A stretch of 43,731 nt of DNA, from assembly GCA_017561765.1 (NCBI GenBank), contig JAFZBM010000048.1, forward strand, positions 1 through 43,731. Direction: 5' to 3'. Positions 7,773 through 15,946 of the stretch are shown here, piece after piece. The DNA is from Bacteroidales bacterium. GTDB lineage: Bacteria; Bacteroidota; Bacteroidia; Bacteroidales; UBA932. Each line of letters starts with the position of its first letter. The first letter of the stretch is position 1. The position numbers were made by a program, and so were the translations under genes. Under the pieces are notes generated by a model. The model ran no database searches. It saw nothing but the letters and a program-made list of their open reading frames with translations, and had not been told where the DNA came from.

Positions 7773-10379
7773 ATGAAACGCAAGCACCTGTTTATCCTTG
7801 GAGCATTCTTGCTGATTGCGGGCCCGGCACTCGCCGTTTTCAACGAGCGCGACCTCAGCCAGACCATACGCACCCTGCGCTCCGAGTTGAGCCGCGACTA
7901 TCAGAAGAGAGTTGCTTCCGAAAAGCGCCTGTCCGACCAATACCGGAGCCAGAGGCGCCAGATGATATCCACAATGAAGAAGTGCAACGAGCTGTCGCTC
8001 ATATTGTACTCCCAGAAGCAGGATTTCACTTTCGACCTCACATACGCTCTGGAATCGGTGAGCAAAGAATATGAAGAATTCACTTCGAAACGGCTCCCCT
8101 ACGACCAGATTGTGACCAGGCTCGACTGGGACATAGACCGCTATGCCCGCCTCATCGAGTCGCTCCGCCGCCTCCCGCCCGAAATAGCGAGTATCGAGAG
8201 CATACCCGACAGTCTTGCATATCACAACGACAGCCTTGACGCATTTTCCTTCCGCCGGCCACGCAACGGCATGGCACCCGGCCTCACGATACCCAGGGTG
8301 CCCGATTCGCTGAGGACGGAAAGGCCTTTCGTGCTGGGCGATGAAGAATGCATCGACCGCGACTCCTGTATATATTATGCTTCGGAGATGCTGAAGATGT
8401 GCGCCGCAAGCAAACAGCGCATAATCAGGGACAGCACCCATTATCAGCACACATTCCTGCGCCTCAAAGAATCCTACGACTACGCGCAGCAGCGCTACAA
8501 GGTGCTGCAGAACCGCATCTTCGTACAAGGCCAGACGCCTTACAACCGCATCGCTTCAGGCCTGGGCCGCTATTGGCAAAGGGCAATGCAGGACTTCCGC
8601 GAAAAATACACACGCGAAGAAGGTGAACAGCACAGTATATGGAGAGGCCCGTTCCTGGTGTATTTCCTGCTCATACAGTTCGGCATCCTGCTGATTACCA
8701 CGCTCATCGCGGCCGTCATCTTCTGCCTGCTGAACCGCTTCGTCAAGGGCTTCCGGAATGCATTCTCCAAGCAGCAGCACTTCTGCGTAATCCTGTTGAT
8801 GGGCATTGTACTGAACGGTTTGCTTACGATTTGGCAGAAAGGGGAAGGCATGGGATTCATCCAGTCGGCATCGGGTCTCATGAGGACCTACCTCTGGCTG
8901 CTCGGCGCAATTCTGGCGGCATTGCTGATACGCCTTAAACCCAACCAGCTCAAGAACGGACTGCTGCTTTATCTGCCGATGATGGTAATGGCCGTCATCG
9001 TCATCGGACTGCGCATCATTTTCATGCCCAATTCGATGATGAACATCATCTTCCCTCCCGTACTGCTGGTGTTCTTCATATGGCAGCTGATCGCATGCCT
9101 GAGGCACCGCAACCTGGTGCATACCAGCGACAGGCTTGCAGGATGGTTCTCGCTCATGGTAACGGCCGCGGCACTGACCGTATCTGTAATAGGATACATC
9201 TTCGTCGCCCTGCTTATAATGATATGGTGGTTCTTCCAGCTGTCGGCGGTACTGACCTTGATTACCATCTACCACCTGCTCGTTCAGTTCAGGAACAAAT
9301 ATCTCCAGCAAAGCATTGAGGCTTACAAGAAAAGGCTCACTTTCGTTAGTCCCGCCGAAAGGGACAATATGGTGTTCGGCGCAACCTGGCTGTACGATTT
9401 CGTAAAAATGGTGCTAATTCCCGTGCTGGCGCTGCTGTCGGTGCCATTCAGCATCAAGCTCGGACTCGGCGTATTCGACTTCAGCGACCTGTTCGACACC
9501 ATTTACACGCATCCCTTCGTGAACCTGACCAATTCCGACAGCACCGTCGTATTCCGCCTGTCGTTCAAGATCATAGTAACCGCGTGCGTGCTGTACTTCG
9601 TATTCAGGTACGCTAATTATGCCCTGTACGCCATTTACCAGAGCCTCCGGTACGCCACGTTCATGAAGAAGAACGGACGCAAGACGGTGCGCAAAAACGA
9701 AATCAACCTCTCGTTGGGCAAGAGCATAATCAGCGCCATAACCTGGATAGTGTACGTGATAGTGATCATAGCGATGTTAAAGATACCGACCACATCGCTT
9801 ACCATCATCGCCGGAGGTCTGTCCGCCGGTATCGGTATCGCCATGAAGGACATCATCAACAACTTCGTCTACGGCATACAGCTCATGTCGGGCCGGGTGA
9901 GGGTCGGTGACTGGATCGAATGCGACGGCATACGCGGGCGCGTGACTTCCATAAACTACCAGAGCACGCAGGTTGAAACTATCGAAGGCGCTGTAATGTC
10001 GTTCCTTAACGCATCGCTGTTCAACAAGAACTTCAGCAATCTCACTCATAACAATTCCTACGAATTCGTAAAGATCGTAGTCGGTGTGAGCTACGGCAGC
10101 GACGTGGCCAAGGTCAGGGAGGTGCTGGTGGAGGCGATGCAGGAAATGCGCACCAAGGATTCCTACGGACGCGAGATAGTAGATCCCAAGAAGGGCATAT
10201 ATGTCGCTTTCGACGACTTCGACGAAAGCAGCGTCAACATTGCCGTCAAGCAGTATGTGCTTGTCGCCGAACGCATAGGCTACGTTGACAAGGCAAAGGA
10301 AGTGATCTACGATGCGCTCTGCAAGGCAGGCATAAGCATTCCATTCCCCCAGCGGGACATACACGTTATCAGCGAGTAG
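7773..10379 (+). CDS. Large MscS-family mechanosensitive channel with extended N-terminal region
   Basis: Inner-membrane channel opening under membrane tension to release solutes during osmotic downshock. The 868-residue product has a signal peptide (MKRKHLFILGAFLLIAGPALA), a periplasmic coiled-coil-rich region to about 285, then many hydrophobic helices. The MscS core lies near residues 640-850: pore helix with GGLSAGIGIAMKDIINNFVYG, the beta domain DWIECDGIRGRVTSINYQST and the mixed C-terminal domain ending PFPQRDIHV. This architecture resembles MscK/YbdG-type large channels rather than 286-residue MscS. The in-frame reading extends upstream to 7569, but the ATG at 7773 is chosen because it opens the signal peptide and the upstream part overlaps uraA on the other strand. 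Its 3' end overlaps the convergent serine hydrolase by 11 nt. Confidence 0.9.
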   Translation: MKRKHLFILGAFLLIAGPALAVFNERDLSQTIRTLRSELSRDYQKRVASEKRLSDQYRSQRRQMISTMKKCNELSLILYSQKQDFTFDLTYALESVSKEYEEFTSKRLPYDQIVTRLDWDIDRYARLIESLRRLPPEIASIESIPDSLAYHNDSLDAFSFRRPRNGMAPGLTIPRVPDSLRTERPFVLGDEECIDRDSCIYYASEMLKMCAASKQRIIRDSTHYQHTFLRLKESYDYAQQRYKVLQNRIFVQGQTPYNRIASGLGRYWQRAMQDFREKYTREEGEQHSIWRGPFLVYFLLIQFGILLITTLIAAVIFCLLNRFVKGFRNAFSKQQHFCVILLMGIVLNGLLTIWQKGEGMGFIQSASGLMRTYLWLLGAILAALLIRLKPNQLKNGLLLYLPMMVMAVIVIGLRIIFMPNSMMNIIFPPVLLVFFIWQLIACLRHRNLVHTSDRLAGWFSLMVTAAALTVSVIGYIFVALLIMIWWFFQLSAVLTLITIYHLLVQFRNKYLQQSIEAYKKRLTFVSPAERDNMVFGATWLYDFVKMVLIPVLALLSVPFSIKLGLGVFDFSDLFDTIYTHPFVNLTNSDSTVVFRLSFKIIVTACVLYFVFRYANYALYAIYQSLRYATFMKKNGRKTVRKNEINLSLGKSIISAITWIVYVIVIIAMLKIPTTSLTIIAGGLSAGIGIAMKDIINNFVYGIQLMSGRVRVGDWIECDGIRGRVTSINYQSTQVETIEGAVMSFLNASLFNKNFSNLTHNNSYEFVKIVVGVSYGSDVAKVREVLVEAMQEMRTKDSYGREIVDPKKGIYVAFDDFDESSVNIAVKQYVLVAERIGYVDKAKEVIYDALCKAGISIPFPQRDIHVISE

Positions 10380-11598
10380 GCTTCAAGGCCCCCGCCACAA
10401 TATCCGCCACCTCTGTGCGCAGTTCCTTCAAGGATCCGGTGTCATAGGGGTGGCATCTGTTTGCGAGCAGTATGATGGCCAGTGAGTTGTCCAGGTCTAT
10501 TACCATGGACGGGCCGGTGTAACCGGTGTGGCACAGGGTACGTCGGGGGCTCGTCTTGTTGCCCTTGCAGGAAGAATGTGAACTGTACATGTCCCAGCCC
10601 AGGGCGCGGCCTATGTACGGGTCGTTGCTGTAAGGCACCGTACACATGAGTTTTACGGTCTCGCTTCCGAGTATCCTGCGGCCGCAGACCTCTCCCCCGC
10701 CCATTATGGCGGCTGCTATTACCGACAGGTCTTCCGCATTGGAAAACACTCCCGCATTGCCCGAGTTACCTCCGTTCAGCCTTCGGGCCAGCGGGTCGTG
10801 GACCACGCCCTTGAAGGGCAGTCCGTCGGCTTGTACGGTAGTCGGTGCGATGGAATCAAGCAGTTCCGGCATGTTGACCGCGGGAAGGTAACAAGTATGT
10901 TCAAGCCCAAGGGTGCCGAACACCTCCCTGCCAGCGTAGTCACAGAGCCTCTCGCCTGTCACTTTCTGCAGAATGTTCTGCAAAGTAACGAAGTTGAGAC
11001 AACTGTACATGAAGTCTGACTTGGGCTTGAAATTGCGGTGCACCATTGTGGCGATGTAGCGCATGGTGGAATCGGGGCAGGGTTCCCCGTATCTGCTCGC
11101 CAGTTTTTCAACGTTCAGGTATGGGTCGAGGCCGGACGAATGCGTCAGCAGGTCCTGGATTGTGATGTGCACGTCCTCGTCTATCAGGGTGTCCCTGTAA
11201 GGCAGGAAGTCCGGTATGTAATCGGATACCCTGTCGTCCAGTTTGACATCTCCGCGTTCCAGCAGTTGCATGAAGGCGAGGGTCGTCCCCACGCATTTCG
11301 ATACCGACGCCAGGTCGAAAATTGTTCCGGTGGTCATTTTCAAAGTGTCGGGAATCACCTGGCGGTTGCCGTAGGCCTTCAGGTACGCTATCTTGTCTCC
11401 CCTGACCACGGAAAGCACGGCTCCGGGGATGGTCCCTTCGGAAATGCAGCGGAGAATGGCCGTATCGACTTGTGACAGGGTTTCAGCGTCCATCCCGGCC
11501 TCTTCCGGACTCACGTGGCGAAGACCCTGGGCGGCAGGAACCGCCGTGCAACCGATCGTGATTGCAACGATTGCCAGAAAGCAGAACAACTTGTTCAT
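10369..11598 (-). CDS. Class C beta-lactamase-related serine hydrolase (secreted lipoprotein)
   Basis: Member of the beta-lactamase/D-alanine carboxypeptidase (penicillin-binding-protein-like, PF00144) superfamily, likely a periplasmic esterase, peptidase or cell-wall hydrolase rather than a resistance enzyme. The 409-residue product has a lipoprotein-type signal (MNKLFCFLAIVAITIGC). The nucleophile motif SxxK is seen as SVSK (about 97-100), the second motif YxN as YSCLN (about 199-203), and the third motif as HTG (HTGYTGPS, near 355). Its start overlaps the stop of the upstream WYL-type regulator by 4 nt (ATGA), so both are translated from one message and may be functionally related. The substrate cannot be deduced. 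Confidence 0.88.
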   Translation of the reverse strand: MNKLFCFLAIVAITIGCTAVPAAQGLRHVSPEEAGMDAETLSQVDTAILRCISEGTIPGAVLSVVRGDKIAYLKAYGNRQVIPDTLKMTTGTIFDLASVSKCVGTTLAFMQLLERGDVKLDDRVSDYIPDFLPYRDTLIDEDVHITIQDLLTHSSGLDPYLNVEKLASRYGEPCPDSTMRYIATMVHRNFKPKSDFMYSCLNFVTLQNILQKVTGERLCDYAGREVFGTLGLEHTCYLPAVNMPELLDSIAPTTVQADGLPFKGVVHDPLARRLNGGNSGNAGVFSNAEDLSVIAAAIMGGGEVCGRRILGSETVKLMCTVPYSNDPYIGRALGWDMYSSHSSCKGNKTSPRRTLCHTGYTGPSMVIDLDNSLAIILLANRCHPYDTGSLKELRTEVADIVAGALKPTR

Positions 11599-12497
11599 TT
11601 AAAGAAATATTTACGTCCGTATTCTTGCAGGTGGGCCTTGAGCGCGTCACCTTCGATTATTTCTATTTCTTCCAGCAGACCGGCTATGAAACGGGTCGCG
11701 CCCTGAAGCTGGAATATGTCGGTTTCGAGTATCCAGCCGTCGGCCCCGCGCCTGACACACTTTGCTGAAAGAGGATATTCTTCTTCCAGCAAACTCTTGG
11801 CTCTCAAGCTCATGCGCAACACTATATGTATCGGCTCGTCACCTGTCATGCGGAACACGTCCATACCTGAACGGTGGTGTTTGGACTCCTCGGTCCATGC
11901 CCGGTCGAGCACCTCCACTTCTCCGCCGATACGGGATATCTTGAAAGTTTTGTTACGGCCGTCTTCCAAATCAAAGGCCCACACGTCGGCATAGTCGGAA
12001 GTAAAGCCGAAGGGTTCGACAATACGGTCGCGAATGGTGTGCGAATGGCCGGACTCATAGTCCTTCAGGACGACCTGCATCTTCTCCTGCGCTGCCCTGC
12101 CGAGCGCCTCCACCTGTGCCGCGCTGCTCCTGGCTCCGGCAAAATCGGCTATGCTGGTGGAACGGTAAATAGCGGACAACTTCTCCTTGAGGTTTGCTTT
12201 CAGGCTGTTGGTGGGAGCAAGCCGGTCTATCAGCGAATTCACCAGGCAAGCCTCCTCTTCGGAAAAGTAAATCAGTTTCTCAAGTTCAACCGTCTCCTTG
12301 GGCATTTCGGCCAGTTTGTACACGTCGCCGTATAACTTGGTTACGGCAAAGCCTGCACTTTTGAAGGTATCCAGATAGCGGTACACCGTACGGGGCGACA
12401 TCCCGAGTTTGCCGCCAAGTTCATCTATGCTGTAATTCACGTTGCCCGACAAATATTTCATCAGTCGCAGCATCCTTTCGAGCTTGGGTTGGTCCAT
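11595..12497 (-). CDS. WYL-type transcriptional regulator (HTH plus WYL-like ligand domain)
   Basis: A 300-residue regulator. The N-terminus carries a DeoR/HTH-11-type winged helix (IDELGGKLGMSPRTVYRYLDTFKSAGF, about 23-47). The centre and C-terminus fit a WYL domain: RIVEPFGF (about 160-167) and the conserved FKISRI (about 187-192), although the eponymous W-Y-L triplet reads VWAFD. WYL domains bind oligonucleotides or small ligands, and several family members (PafBC, DriD, Sce-type) regulate DNA-damage or stress genes. It is divergent from umuDC with a 70-bp intergenic region and is translationally coupled to the serine hydrolase. Control of umuDC by this protein is a hypothesis from position. 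Confidence 0.88.
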   Translation of the reverse strand: MDQPKLERMLRLMKYLSGNVNYSIDELGGKLGMSPRTVYRYLDTFKSAGFAVTKLYGDVYKLAEMPKETVELEKLIYFSEEEACLVNSLIDRLAPTNSLKANLKEKLSAIYRSTSIADFAGARSSAAQVEALGRAAQEKMQVVLKDYESGHSHTIRDRIVEPFGFTSDYADVWAFDLEDGRNKTFKISRIGGEVEVLDRAWTEESKHHRSGMDVFRMTGDEPIHIVLRMSLRAKSLLEEEYPLSAKCVRRGADGWILETDIFQLQGATRFIAGLLEEIEIIEGDALKAHLQEYGRKYFFK

Positions 12498-12502
12498 ACT
12501 TA

Positions 12503-12546
12503 TTGTCCGCAGTTTTGTCCAAATATAGCAAAAATTCGTAATTTAG
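12503..12546. promoter_or_regulatory. Divergent WYL/umuD promoter region with TTGTCC direct repeats
   Basis: For the WYL gene (minus strand) TATATTTG (12527-12520) is an exact -7 box 23 nt before its ATG. For umuD (plus strand) TTTG (12514-12517), 21 nt, then TAATTTAG (12539-12546) is a near-consensus promoter. TTGTCC occurs at 12503-12508 and again at 12515-12520, overlapping the umuD -33 box and touching the WYL -7 box. A protein on these repeats could repress both directions (inference). Confidence 0.5.
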
Positions 12547-12567
12547 CGGTGCAAACTCACAAGCTGA

Positions 12568-12942
12568 ATGGAACCACAAAAGTTAAGCGGATTCCCGTCC
12601 CCCGCCGCCGAAATACATGAGAAGCTTGATCTCACGAAGCTCCTGGTGCGCCATAATGCATCGACGTTTTTCTTCCGCATTGACGGCGTTTCCATAGTTG
12701 ACGCCGGTCTGGACGATGGGGATATAATAATTGTCGACCGGGCTGTAGAGCCCTACGACGGATGCAAGGCCGTGTGCTTCATTGACGGGGAATACACAGT
12801 AAAACGCGTGAAAATTACTCCACGCGGAGTCTTTCTGGTTCCATGCAATGAGCGCAATTCCAAAGCCAGGCCGGTTCCCGTGGGTCCCGGGGACGACTAT
12901 CTTGTGTGGGGCGTGGTTTCCTGGATTGTCAAAAAAGCCTGA
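12568..12942 (+). CDS. umuD: UmuD-like S24 family protein of translesion polymerase V
   Basis: S24/LexA-type self-cleaving protein; in E. coli RecA-stimulated cleavage yields UmuD', the partner of UmuC in DNA polymerase V. The 124-residue product keeps the catalytic dyad: Ser42 (GVSIVDAG) and Lys79 (TVKR), spaced 37 residues as in E. coli UmuD (Ser60/Lys97). The N-terminus is short: a conserved GFPSPAAE begins at Gly8, while E. coli has 24 residues before its Cys-Gly cleavage site; here the pair is Ser7-Gly8. An in-frame TGA lies directly before the ATG, so no longer form exists. It is followed 5 nt later by umuC. Confidence 0.92.
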   Translation: MEPQKLSGFPSPAAEIHEKLDLTKLLVRHNASTFFFRIDGVSIVDAGLDDGDIIIVDRAVEPYDGCKAVCFIDGEYTVKRVKITPRGVFLVPCNERNSKARPVPVGPGDDYLVWGVVSWIVKKA

Positions 12943-12947
12943 TACGC

Positions 12948-14213
12948 ATGTTCGCCCTTGCCGACTGCAACAATTTCTTCGCCTCCTGCGAAAGGGTTTT
13001 CCGTCCGGATCTGAACGGACGCCCCGTCATAGTGCTCAGCAACAACGACGGCTGCGCCGTGGCCAGGAGCAACGAAGCCAAGGCTCTCGGCATCAAGATG
13101 GGTGCCCCGTATTTTAAGATACGCGACATTGTCGAAAAGAACGGCGTCGCCGTTTTCAGTTCCAATTTCGCCCTGTACGGAGATATGTCGCACAGGGTAC
13201 AGGAAGTACTGGGCAGCTTCGTGCCCGCCGTTGAGCAGTATTCAATAGACGAAGCCTTTCTGGACCTGCGCGGATTGCAGGTCGACGACTACGACGCACT
13301 GGCGAAGGAGATATCAGGCAGATGCCGCAAGCTGACGGCGATACCGGTTTCAGTGGGCATCGCCCCCACCAAAACGCTCGCCAAGATTGCCTCGAAGCTA
13401 TGCAAGCAGTACCCGAAGCTGAACGGCGGATGCTACATGCACCGCAAGCAAGATATTGAAAAAGTGCTGCGACGCTTCCCCGTGAGCGATGTCTGGGGCA
13501 TAGGACGGCAGTCGGTTAAGAAATTGGCAGCGATGAACATAAGCACGGCGTGGGATTATACACGTCTGAACGAAACAGCCGTACGCAAACAGTTCGCCCT
13601 TCCCGGTTACCGCACATGGATGGAACTGCAAGGCACGCCCTGCATAGAATTCGAAGACATGATAGAACCGCGGCAGAGCATCTGCGTTTCCCGCAGTTTT
13701 GCCAGGGAGATAACGGAGAGCGGAACATTGAGCGAGCAGGTGGCGAACTTTGCGGAAAGCGCTGTACAGAAACTCCGTTCCCAGCAGTCGCTTGCCCTTG
13801 AGATGGCCGTATTTGCGTTTACCAACCGCTTCAAGCAAAACGCCCCGCAGGCTTTCAATTCACGCCTGGTGGTCTTCCCCGACGCCACAGACGAACACCG
13901 CATAATCGTTTCCGCGGCTGTCAGGGCGGCCCGCGAGCTGTTCTGCAGCGGATATGCTTATAAGAAAGCCGGCGTAGTATTCACTAAATTAATGCAGGCC
14001 GAAGACTATGTGCCGTCAATCTTTGCCGATACCGAGGCGGAGCAAAAAGACGCGCGGTTGTCAAAAAGCATAGATGCAATCAACAATACATTCGGCCGAG
14101 GATCCATTCTCTTCGGAGTTCAGGGCGACGGTCATATAAAAATGGCCCGCGAGCACCAGTCCCCCCACTACACAACCCTTTGGAGCGATATTCCCAAGGC
14201 AAGCGTAAAATAA
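12948..14213 (+). CDS. umuC: UmuC-like Y-family translesion DNA polymerase (Pol V catalytic subunit)
   Basis: Error-prone Y-family polymerase copying damaged templates. The 421-residue product has the catalytic carboxylates in the expected places: Asp6 in ALADCNNFFASCE and Asp101/Glu102 in YSIDEAF. The GIAPTKTLAKIASK finger/palm motif and the helix-hairpin-helix region (VWGIGRQSVKKL) follow, then the little-finger domain and a C-terminal region matching UmuC length (about 420). The ATG at 12948 opens the canonical MFALADCNNF N-terminus; an upstream GTG-type start at 12906 would overlap umuD and add a non-homologous tail. Co-transcribed with umuD. Confidence 0.95.
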   Translation: MFALADCNNFFASCERVFRPDLNGRPVIVLSNNDGCAVARSNEAKALGIKMGAPYFKIRDIVEKNGVAVFSSNFALYGDMSHRVQEVLGSFVPAVEQYSIDEAFLDLRGLQVDDYDALAKEISGRCRKLTAIPVSVGIAPTKTLAKIASKLCKQYPKLNGGCYMHRKQDIEKVLRRFPVSDVWGIGRQSVKKLAAMNISTAWDYTRLNETAVRKQFALPGYRTWMELQGTPCIEFEDMIEPRQSICVSRSFAREITESGTLSEQVANFAESAVQKLRSQQSLALEMAVFAFTNRFKQNAPQAFNSRLVVFPDATDEHRIIVSAAVRAARELFCSGYAYKKAGVVFTKLMQAEDYVPSIFADTEAEQKDARLSKSIDAINNTFGRGSILFGVQGDGHIKMAREHQSPHYTTLWSDIPKASVK

Positions 14214-14242
14214 AAACGCACATTTTTATCAACATTTTTTAA

Positions 14243-14279
14243 AGTTGTCAAGAGTTGTCAAAACAGGGCGGTACCTTTG
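14243..14279 (+). promoter_or_regulatory. Promoter of the 30-residue ORF with tandem AGTTGTCA repeats
   Basis: TACCTTTG (14272-14279) matches the -7 consensus, 24 nt before the small ORF. Upstream AGTTGTCA is repeated exactly at 14243-14250 and 14253-14260, one helical turn apart. The TTGTC core is shared with the repeats before umuD (12503, 12515). A TTATCAACA, one base from a DnaA box, lies at 14226-14234. Spacing of the TTG elements to the -7 box (14 or 24 nt) is not ideal, which fits an activated promoter. Confidence 0.45.
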
Positions 14280-14303
14280 CATCAGAATTAAAAACATAAG
14301 GCT

Positions 14304-14396
14304 ATGTCAAAGGAAATTAAACTCTGGATTGAGAACTACTCCGAAATTGAGAATCTCATAAACGACCTCGAGCTTGAATTCGACGGCGCATTTTAG
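14304..14396 (+). CDS. Small ORF, 30 residues, function unknown
   Basis: ATG at 14304 to TAG at 14394-14396 encodes 30 residues beginning MSKEIKLWIENYSEIE and ending LELEFDGAF. The peptide is acidic and strongly amphipathic (regular Ile/Leu spacing), with no membrane segment. Support for a real gene: an exact -7 promoter element 24 nt upstream, an AAGG just before the ATG, and a short AT-rich hairpin with a T-run afterwards (14401-14426). It lies 90 nt after umuC. I do not recognise it. It may be a small regulatory peptide or an adaptor; chance is possible given its length. Confidence 0.55.
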   Translation: MSKEIKLWIENYSEIENLINDLELEFDGAF

Positions 14397-14467
14397 GCAT
14401 AAAAATCTGTCCGGTTTGGATTTTTTTGCGTAACTTAGCAGAGTTACCACGCAATCATTTCATCATT

Positions 14468-15946
14468 ATGGACAGACGGAATTTTCTGGGCGCGATGGGT
14501 ATTGCGGCAGCCGGTGCCGCCGTTCTCCCCGCCCTGGGCTCCTGCTCCGGAAACACTTCTTCCGGAGTTCTTTCAGACCGGGACATAAAGGAATCTTATC
14601 AAGCTGACCTGCTGGTTGTAGGCGGCGGTCCGGCCGGCGTATGCGCAGCGGTGGCGGCGGCACGCAAAGGTATAAAAGTATTGCTGGCCGACAATGGCAA
14701 CTGCCTCGGCGGAATGGGCACCAAGGGTCTCGTAGGGCCTTTCATGACTTGCTATGACGCCTCCGGGGAGAACCAGATCATACGCGGTCTGTTCAATGAA
14801 ATCGTTGAAAGGCTGATTGCCGAAGGCGGAGCCATACATCCTTCCAAAATAAGGCATACCACTGAATTCACAGCCTGGATTACTGAAGGGCACGACCATG
14901 TAACTCCTTTCGACCCCGAAATACTGAAAAAAGTATATGACCGCATCTGCGCCGAAGCCGGCGTAAAGGTACTTTTTCACGCCAACTTTGTACAGCCCAT
15001 TATGAAGGGACGGAATATCCGGGGCGCCGTCCTGCTGACACCTTCCGGGCTTGAAGCGGCAAGGGCGAAAATGGTCATTGACGCTACCGGAGACGGTACG
15101 GTGGCCTTCCGCGCGGGCGCTCCCTGCGTATTCGGGGATCCTGAAAGCGGACGCGTTCAGCCGGCATCGCTCTTCTTCCGCATCAACAATGTCGATACGG
15201 ACAGGCTGATAGCCGACGTCGTTCCGCACCTGCCCGAATTCCGCCGCGTCAACGGCGTGAGCTACCGCTGCCTGCACTGGAGGGTTGCCGAGGCCGAAGC
15301 CGCCGGAGAATGGGATCTTGCGCGTAAGTCCGTAAACATCTGGCGTTCGGTGGAAAAAGACCAGTGGGTTATCAACTGCACCCGCATACACGGCGTCGAT
15401 GCCACAAATTGCGAGAATCTAAGCGCCGCCGAAGTGGAAGGACGCCGCCAGGTGGAAGAGCTGATGCATTTCTTCCGCAAATATGTGCCCGGCTGCGAAA
15501 ATGCCACGCTTATGGGGACAGGTTCGACCATGGGAATACGTGAATCGCGCCACGTCCACGGCGACTTCGTGCTGCCGGTCGAGGACCTGATAAACGGTGT
15601 CATCCCCGACGACAACATCCTCCTGTCTGCCAATTCAATAGATGTCCACGGTGCCATGGGAGGGCCTGCCGGCGGTCTTTATATGCCCATACAGAAAGAT
15701 ATGTACGGCGTCCCCTACCGCTGCCTGCTGCCAGCAAACGTGGAAAGCCTGCTGCTCGCAGGACGTTGCATAAGCGCCGATTCCGCTGCCGCAGGAGCCA
15801 TACGCGTAATGCCGCCGGCGATGGCCATAGGGCAGGCGGCTGGGACGGCGGCCGCCCTATGCATCATGAACGGCATCGCCCCGGGAGCCCTTGATTACTC
15901 AGACCTGCGGGCTTCCCTGCTCGAGCAGAATGTTTATCTGGGATAG
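14468..15946 (+). CDS. FAD-dependent oxidoreductase exported by Tat, probable lipoprotein
   Basis: The 492-residue flavoprotein belongs to the FAD-dependent oxidoreductase group typified by PF12831. The dinucleotide-binding GGGPAGVCAA (52-61) opens the Rossmann fold, with LADNGNCLGGMGTKG following, and the C-terminal FAD contact is AGRCISADSAAAGAIRVMPP. The N-terminus MDRRNFLGAMGIAAAG is a twin-arginine signal, with a lipobox LGSC (Cys26), suggesting a folded, cofactor-loaded lipoprotein exported by Tat. The ATG at 14468 is chosen because it gives that signal intact. It is monocistronic, ended by a terminator at 15965-16002. The substrate is unknown; relatives are often near sugar or sialic-acid catabolism genes, which is not the case here. 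Confidence 0.9.
   Translation: MDRRNFLGAMGIAAAGAAVLPALGSCSGNTSSGVLSDRDIKESYQADLLVVGGGPAGVCAAVAAARKGIKVLLADNGNCLGGMGTKGLVGPFMTCYDASGENQIIRGLFNEIVERLIAEGGAIHPSKIRHTTEFTAWITEGHDHVTPFDPEILKKVYDRICAEAGVKVLFHANFVQPIMKGRNIRGAVLLTPSGLEAARAKMVIDATGDGTVAFRAGAPCVFGDPESGRVQPASLFFRINNVDTDRLIADVVPHLPEFRRVNGVSYRCLHWRVAEAEAAGEWDLARKSVNIWRSVEKDQWVINCTRIHGVDATNCENLSAAEVEGRRQVEELMHFFRKYVPGCENATLMGTGSTMGIRESRHVHGDFVLPVEDLINGVIPDDNILLSANSIDVHGAMGGPAGGLYMPIQKDMYGVPYRCLLPANVESLLLAGRCISADSAAAGAIRVMPPAMAIGQAAGTAAALCIMNGIAPGALDYSDLRASLLEQNVYLG

Noticed and set aside
10369..11598. Beta-lactamase resistance gene
   Set aside because: The SxxK/YxN/HTG pattern is shared by many cell-wall esterases and peptidases. Coupling to a WYL-type regulator and the lack of any other resistance context do not support a drug-resistance call.
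14401..14426. AAAAATC/GATTTTT hairpin as a firm terminator of the small ORF
   Set aside because: The stem is 7 bp and AT-rich with an 11-nt loop. It is mentioned as weak support only.
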